From Parachlamydia sp. (GTDB lineage Bacteria > Chlamydiota > Chlamydiia > Chlamydiales > Parachlamydiaceae), in NCBI GenBank assembly GCA_021298935.1, contig JAJTHR010000196.1, forward strand, positions 1-9,706: a stretch of 9,706 nucleotides of DNA, in the 5' to 3' direction. Of the stretch, positions 6,108 through 9,706 are shown piece after piece (position 1 is the stretch's first letter; the number at the start of each line of letters is the position of its first letter). The notes beneath the pieces are model-generated. The model worked only from the letters and a program-made list of their open reading frames with translations. It was not told the DNA's origin and made no database searches. The position numbers and the translations under genes were made by a program.

Positions 6108-6851
6108 TTACCTCGAAGTGAAAGAGCGGGCGTTTGGCTGCATGAGAGGAGGATGGTAGAGTCCTACGGCAAAATGTTCGCATACTTCCTGCGGCAGCAG
6201 CGAAAAAAGGGTGCCTTGTACGCAAAAAATTCTTTCCACCTGTTCAATGGCGGCATGCAGGTCATGGGTGACCATTAAAATCGTCAGTTCTCCTTTCAGC
6301 TCCTTTAAAATGGAATAAATTTCGGCTTCCGCTTTGCTGTCCACGCTTGCGGTCGGCTCGTCCAGTAAAAGCAAACGGGGATTAGAGACTAGAGCGCGTG
6401 CGATCAGGACGCGTTGAGCCTGTCCGCCTGAAAGGGTGCCAAAAGCTGCCTGACTGAATTCTTGCATGCCCATCCGCTCGAGCGCAGCTGCGGCTGCCTC
6501 CTTTTCAGGCTTTTGGAAGCGGCCATACCAGGGTAGCTTAGAAAGAAGTCCTGAAAGAACTACTTCTTGGACTGAAATAGGGAATTCACGGTCTAATCGG
6601 ATGGATTGGGGAACATAGGCAATCCGCCCTTCATGCTGCCTTCCTTCCGGCTCAGCGTCAAAAATTTTGACAGCCCCACTGGAGGGTTTTAAAAAGCCCA
6701 TTAAAATTTTTAGCAGCGTGGTTTTTCCGCCGCCATTGGGGCCAATGATTCCGATGAATTCACCAGGCGTCACGGTAAAATTGAGGTGGGAAAGGACCTG
6801 ATTGCCGAGATAGGAAAAGGAGAGGTCCTTGACTTCAATGGCAGCGCTCAT
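6108..6851 (-). CDS. ATP-binding protein of a Zn/Mn-type ABC importer (ZnuC/TroB family)
   Basis: 247-residue ABC ATPase that energises the importer from the cytoplasmic face. Walker A GPNGGGKTT (37-45), Q-loop Q82 in VPQS, signature LSGGQ (140-144), Walker B LLLLDEP (160-166) and the H-loop His in THDL (about 196) are all intact. SYLGNQVLSHLNFTVTPGEF at the N-terminus provides the A-loop region. The family assignment to metal importers rests on PQSIRLDREFPISVQEVV, typical of ZnuC/TroB-like ATPases, and on the genes either side. Its start overlaps the stop of the metal-binding protein gene by 4 bases (ATGA), and its stop is 1 base before the permease start, so the three genes form one transcription unit. 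The C-terminal 40 residues, with several His residues, are less conserved in type. Confidence 0.95.
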   Translation of the reverse strand: MSAAIEVKDLSFSYLGNQVLSHLNFTVTPGEFIGIIGPNGGGKTTLLKILMGFLKPSSGAVKIFDAEPEGRQHEGRIAYVPQSIRLDREFPISVQEVVLSGLLSKLPWYGRFQKPEKEAAAAALERMGMQEFSQAAFGTLSGGQAQRVLIARALVSNPRLLLLDEPTASVDSKAEAEIYSILKELKGELTILMVTHDLHAAIEQVERIFCVQGTLFSLLPQEVCEHFAVGLYHPPLMQPNARSFTSR

Positions 6852-7705
6852 TCTCCTCTTTGTTCTCCTGCAAATGCCTTTGCGATGGCCTTCATGCTTG
6901 TGAAATAATCTTTCGAGTAGGGGTCGAGAGTAATGAGTGTGGCTCCAATTTCATTGGCAATCAGCTGCGCTGCCTTATTGCTGTATTGAGGTTGAACGTA
7001 GATGCGCTTAGCCTGGACGTCCTTAGCAAGGGCTAACAGACGCATCAGCTGCTGGGGAGTCGGGTCTTTTCCTTCCACTTCAATGGAATATTGTTGCAAA
7101 TGATAATCGCGGCAAAAATAGGCGTAGGCGGGGTGTGAAACAAGAATCGAGCGATCATGAAGCGGCTTTAGAATGGCTCCTAATTCCTGATCTAATTTTT
7201 TTAATTTGTCCTTAAATAAACGGAGGTTTCTTTGGTATAATTCCTGATGTTCAGGATAAGCTGCGCTCAAGGCTTTCGCAATGGTGTCCGCCTGGATCTC
7301 AGCAAGTCGTGCGCTAAGCCAAAAGTGCAGGTCTTCGGAGCCCGAGCAGCAGCCCTTATGATGGGGATGGTGTGCGATCAGATCAAGACCATGCCTTAAG
7401 TCGATGATTTTGAGTTGGGGATGATGGCTTTTTAAAGCCTGGATGGCTTTTGTTTCAAAGGGCTCTCCAATCCTGAACCAGATATCTCCTTGAGAGGCGG
7501 CCATCATTTGCCTGGCGGTGGGCTCATAAGTGTGGGCGCTTGCTCCCACGGGTACCATTAGATGGACATGGACCGTCTCTCCGCCGATTTGTTCAACGAA
7601 AAATTGATGCGGAGGAACGGTCACCAGGATAGTGGGCGTTCCATAAATATAAGCCGAAGCAAATAGTAAAAAAAGAATCCAGGGGAGCCTGCTAGCCCAT
7701 TTCAT
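6848..7705 (-). CDS. Periplasmic metal-binding protein of a Zn/Mn ABC importer (ZnuA/TroA family)
   Basis: 285-residue cluster A-I solute-binding protein delivering Zn2+ or Mn2+ to the permease. A signal peptide covers about residues 1-22 (basic start, LPWILFLLFASAYIYG); there is no lipobox Cys, so it is probably soluble in the periplasm. The mature protein starts TPTILVTVPPHQFFVEQIGG, characteristic of the family. Likely metal ligands in order are His58 (GASAHTYEP), His127 (EDLHFWLS), His191 (VSHPAYAYF) and Asp261 (TLDPY). Between the first two lies a short His/Cys loop, AHHPHHKGCCSGSEDLH (111-127), comparable in place to the His-rich loop of ZnuA proteins, which favours zinc but does not prove it. 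The gene is first of the importer set, 66 bp downstream of hsp20, with a promoter-like region and palindrome in the gap. Confidence 0.93.
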   Translation of the reverse strand: MKWASRLPWILFLLFASAYIYGTPTILVTVPPHQFFVEQIGGETVHVHLMVPVGASAHTYEPTARQMMAASQGDIWFRIGEPFETKAIQALKSHHPQLKIIDLRHGLDLIAHHPHHKGCCSGSEDLHFWLSARLAEIQADTIAKALSAAYPEHQELYQRNLRLFKDKLKKLDQELGAILKPLHDRSILVSHPAYAYFCRDYHLQQYSIEVEGKDPTPQQLMRLLALAKDVQAKRIYVQPQYSNKAAQLIANEIGATLITLDPYSKDYFTSMKAIAKAFAGEQRGE

Positions 7706-7720
7706 ACAAGATGAACCTCG

Positions 7721-7738
7721 TTTAGAAATTAATCTAAA
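7721..7738 (-). promoter_or_regulatory. Palindrome, candidate metalloregulator operator
   Basis: TTTAGAAATTAATCTAAA is an inverted repeat with 6-bp perfect arms and an AT centre. It sits immediately after the -10-like box at 7739-7744 and 16 bases before the start of the metal-binding protein gene. Its form resembles the TTAGG/CCTAA-type boxes bound by DtxR-family iron and manganese regulators, and metal importers are nearly always repressed by such proteins. No regulator gene is in the window, so the reader is unknown. Confidence 0.45.
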
Positions 7739-7767
7739 ATAATGCTCTACAACGCGGTTTTTTGCAA
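7739..7767 (-). promoter_or_regulatory. Putative promoter of the metal importer genes
   Basis: On the minus strand TTGCAA (7767-7762), 17 bases, then CATTAT (7744-7739). Each box is a 4/6 match with ideal spacing. The -35 box is 5 bases past the hsp20 stop codon, so the importer may be transcribed independently of hsp20. Supported by position and the adjoining palindrome rather than by strength. Confidence 0.4.
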
Positions 7768-7771
7768 TCTA

Positions 7772-8218
7772 TTAACTCGTCTTTTCATCACCTTGTACAG
7801 CAATTTTCCGTCTTTGGTTTTGTTGTGTTTTCTTAAACTCAATCGAAAGTACGCCGTCTTTATAGTTGGCTTTTTCCGAGATTTCCTCAACAGCGGAGGG
7901 AAGCTCTACCTGATAAAAGAAGGAATTGCGTGCCCGACGGTAAAATTTTCTTTCCTTGTCTTCCTGCTCATCTTTTCTGTCGGCTTTGATCCATAGGGTA
8001 TTTTGGTGGACAGAAATGTCTAGCTCCTCTGCCTTCATGCCGGGTAGTTGCGCTTCGATATACACTTTGTCATTGTCTTCCGATACAGTGACGCCTGTTT
8101 CGCTGCCCCATCCCATCCATTGGTTCATTTTGCCTTCCATTTCTTCCCAAATATTGGGGAAGGAGCTCGGAAAGCGAAAAAAAGAGCGCGGAATTAATTG
8201 TTTGCCTCGATCGTCCAT
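7772..8218 (-). CDS. Small heat shock protein, Hsp20 / alpha-crystallin family
   Basis: 148-residue small heat shock protein, an ATP-independent holdase that keeps unfolding proteins soluble in the cytoplasm. A variable Phe/Trp-rich N-terminal arm (1-45; FFRFPSSFPNIWEEM) is followed by the alpha-crystallin domain (about 46-135) with VYIEAQLPGMKAEELDISVHQNTLWIKADRK, then the RxFxxxxxLP-type segment (RNSFFYQVELPSAV) and the hallmark GVLSIEF beta-strand. RRKIAV near the end supplies the I-x-V motif that docks onto neighbouring subunits. The length is normal. AGGAG lies 7 bases before the ATG at 8218. It is divergent from the LOG-family gene and is followed, after a 66-bp gap on the same strand, by the metal importer genes. 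I saw no CIRCE-type inverted repeat in the 58-bp upstream gap. Confidence 0.95.
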   Translation of the reverse strand: MDDRGKQLIPRSFFRFPSSFPNIWEEMEGKMNQWMGWGSETGVTVSEDNDKVYIEAQLPGMKAEELDISVHQNTLWIKADRKDEQEDKERKFYRRARNSFFYQVELPSAVEEISEKANYKDGVLSIEFKKTQQNQRRKIAVQGDEKTS

Positions 8219-8244
8219 GATATACTCCTGTTTGATAGTCCTAT

Positions 8245-8274
8245 TGAATACAGCAAAATATTTTATTAAGTCAA
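8245..8274 (-). promoter_or_regulatory. Weak candidate promoter for hsp20
   Basis: The minus strand has TTGACT (8274-8269), an 18-base AT-rich spacer and TATTCA (8250-8245) in the gap between hsp20 and the LOG-family gene. The -35 box is good (5/6), the -10 box poor (3/6). A heat-shock promoter of another class is possible. Confidence 0.25.
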
Positions 8275-8276
8275 AT

Positions 8277-9320
8277 ATGAATGAAAAAAGACCCTTGGAT
8301 CCCTTTCAAGAAGAACTAAGAAGCCAGGTTCTCGAACTGATTGAAAAAGCGGGAGGGAAAGCAGAAAGCCTTGAAGCGGACTTGATCAGTCAAATGATTT
8401 TGACAAGTTTAAAGCTGTTGAAAGAAGATTATGATTTGGGACAGCTTAAATTAATGACCCGCGCTTTCAAAGAAATTAGTTATGCCTACCGCATATTTAA
8501 CCAGTATCCGGCGGCTCGCATGATCAGCATTTTCGGCTCTGCCAGGACGCCGCCCGATCACCCCGACTATGCGGCTGCAAAAGCATTTAGCGCAGCGATG
8601 GCCACTCAGGGATGGCTATGCATTACAGGCGCCGCGGAAGGAATCATGCGGGCAGGACTGGAAGGCGCTGAAAAGGAATCGCGCTTCGGCTTGTCGATCC
8701 GCCTACCTTTTGAGGCCCCCTCCAATTCCCTTTTGGTCGGTGATCCCAAATTAATTACATTCCGCTATTTTTTTACACGCAAACTCATGTTTTTAAGCCA
8801 CTCGGATGCCATTACTGCCTTTCCGGGAGGCGTAGGGACACAGGACGAGCTGTTTGAAGTGCTGACCCTGATGCAAACGGGAAAGGCCAATATCGTGCCG
8901 GTGGTTTTGTTAGAAGGGGATAAAGGAACGTACTGGGATGCCTGGGAGCATTACTTGGAAAATAATCTGCTGGCAAATGGATGGATCAGCGCCGAAGACA
9001 AAAATTTTTACTTTCACGCGCGTACCCCTGAAGAGGCGATTCAGCACATCCAAAAATTTTATAGGCGCTACCATTCAAGCCGGTATGTGAAAGACACGCT
9101 CATCATCCGCCTCTCTACGCCATTAAGCATTGAACAAGTGAAAAATTTGTCTGATGAATTTCGCCCGTTGATCAAGGAAGGGGAGATGAAGTTGACGGAA
9201 GCACTGCCGGAGGAAACAGACCACCTGGAATTGCCAAGATTGGCTTTTGAGCATAATCGCAAACACTATGGCCTTTTAAGGAAACTGATCAACCGCCTGA
9301 ACGAGCTAGTGGATCAATAG
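8277..9320 (+). CDS. LOG-family protein (nucleotide 5'-monophosphate phosphoribohydrolase-like)
   Basis: 347-residue protein with a central Rossmann-like LOG domain (about 80-265). Family motifs are ISIFGSART (83-91), ITGAAEGIM (116-124), the FRYFFTRKLMF helix (162-172) and the diagnostic PGGVGTQDE (183-191), matching PGGxGTxxE. LOG proteins, formerly annotated as lysine decarboxylases, hydrolyse nucleoside monophosphates to base and ribose 5-phosphate. The helical N-terminal 80 residues and a C-terminal extension (about 270-347, ending in a helix-rich YGLLRKLINRLNELVDQ) make it longer than the roughly 200-residue LOG enzymes, closer in layout to PpnN/YgdH. I start at ATG 8277 because upstream in-frame sequence is antisense to hsp20; the ribosome site there is weak. 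It is divergent from hsp20. Substrate cannot be told from sequence. Confidence 0.87.
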   Translation: MNEKRPLDPFQEELRSQVLELIEKAGGKAESLEADLISQMILTSLKLLKEDYDLGQLKLMTRAFKEISYAYRIFNQYPAARMISIFGSARTPPDHPDYAAAKAFSAAMATQGWLCITGAAEGIMRAGLEGAEKESRFGLSIRLPFEAPSNSLLVGDPKLITFRYFFTRKLMFLSHSDAITAFPGGVGTQDELFEVLTLMQTGKANIVPVVLLEGDKGTYWDAWEHYLENNLLANGWISAEDKNFYFHARTPEEAIQHIQKFYRRYHSSRYVKDTLIIRLSTPLSIEQVKNLSDEFRPLIKEGEMKLTEALPEETDHLELPRLAFEHNRKHYGLLRKLINRLNELVDQ

Positions 9321-9382
9321 CCATGATTATATAGATTAGGTATAAGTCTAGTCTGCATAAGCATGGCAATTGACCCACTAGA

Positions 9383-9706
9383 TTAGATATGCTTTTTTTC
9401 GGGCCACGAAAGCATGTACAACGTAAAGGAGCTTTGAGCGATGATGACGATGGAGCGTGCTTGATCAAAAATGCCTTGCCAGGGGCCTAACAATTGTAAT
9501 TCCTTAGCGATACCCACTCCTTCGATAAAAAGCCCGCTGAGCTGCAGATTGAGGGTTTTTGATGCATGCTTGCTGAAGTGATTGGTTTGATAAAACTTCC
9601 ATGCAATGGCAGCAGCACTGCAAGCATAGCCTAAGGCATGCAGAGATGAACCATAGACAACCAGCCTGCCGCTCCATCTGGCAATCAAATTCAAATGATG
9701 TAAAAA
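9383..9706 (-). CDS. Unrecognised small membrane-associated protein, 5'-truncated by the window edge
   Basis: Minus-strand open frame ending TAA at 9385-9383 and still open at base 9706, so the true start is probably outside. The first start-like codon inside is only a TTG at 9694, without an obvious ribosome site. About 108 residues are visible. Two hydrophobic stretches are present, LVVYGSSLHALGYACSAAAIAW and, near the end, SIVIIAQSSFTLYML, separated by a polar region containing ASKTLNLQLSGLFIEGVGIAKELQLLG. The protein ends PEKKHI. This could be a two-segment membrane protein or the last part of a larger one. I know no family for it. The preceding 62 bases (9321-9382) hold no gene and only a weak hairpin followed by T residues. 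Confidence 0.5.
   Translation of the reverse strand, partial: FLHHLNLIARWSGRLVVYGSSLHALGYACSAAAIAWKFYQTNHFSKHASKTLNLQLSGLFIEGVGIAKELQLLGPWQGIFDQARSIVIIAQSSFTLYMLSWPEKKHI

Noticed and set aside
7742..7996. Plus-strand 84-residue hydrophobic ORF
   Set aside because: Antisense to the end of hsp20; hydrophobicity is a by-product of the complementary charged codons.
7956..8276. Long N-terminal extension of the LOG-family gene
   Set aside because: The in-frame upstream part is entirely antisense to hsp20 and Ser/Pro-rich without family similarity; ATG 8277 is the natural start.
9359..9400. Possible terminator after the LOG-family gene (AAGCAT ... ATGCTT then T-run)
   Set aside because: Only a 6-bp AT-rich stem with a 24-base loop, and the T-run lies inside the next convergent coding frame; too weak to call.

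Overview
The window looks like a piece of chromosome from a low-to-moderate GC, intracellular-type bacterium. Gene content (a type II NADH dehydrogenase, a three-gene zinc/manganese ABC importer, DnaB, a small heat shock protein, a LOG-family nucleotide hydrolase) and several lineage-restricted-looking small proteins would suit an environmental chlamydia (Parachlamydiaceae-like). That assignment is inference from overall resemblance; nothing in the window proves it.

Left part (1-1277) is accessory. It holds the end of an unrecognised, possibly transposase-derived ORF, then a type II toxin-antitoxin pair: an intact Phd/YefM-type antitoxin (303-533) overlapping a PIN-domain (VapC-type) toxin. 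The toxin is destroyed by two insertions of the same ~160-bp element (671-829 and 1047-1206). Each is flanked by a TA target duplication and each is a nearly full-length palindrome with GC-rich ends, i.e. a foldback MITE with the target preference of the IS630/Tc1-mariner group. Removing both copies and one TA each restores a 144-codon toxin with all expected acidic residues. This is the most striking signal in the window. The broken toxin ends one base before the CCA end of a tRNA-Ser(GGA) gene (minus strand, 1279-1368).

Middle part (1488-5246) is mostly core. A hypothetical protein runs convergently into the 3' end of dnaB (23-bp overlap). dnaB is divergent from ndh. Directly after the ndh stop codon lies a full-consensus promoter (TTGACA, 18-bp spacer, TATAAT) driving a small secreted Gly/His-rich protein whose reading frame is cut by one in-frame TGA although the repeat pattern and reading frame continue to a later TAA. 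A second serine tRNA, tRNA-Ser(GCT), follows at 5159-5246.

Right part (5228-8218, minus strand) reads in transcription order: Hsp20 chaperone, a 66-bp gap with a promoter-like sequence and an 18-bp palindrome that looks like a metalloregulator operator, then periplasmic metal-binding protein, ATPase and membrane permease, overlapping or 1 nt apart. The permease coding end overlaps the 3' end of tRNA-Ser(GCT) in antisense. Divergently from hsp20 lies a 347-residue LOG-family protein, and the window ends in an unrecognised, probably 5'-truncated, small membrane protein on the minus strand.
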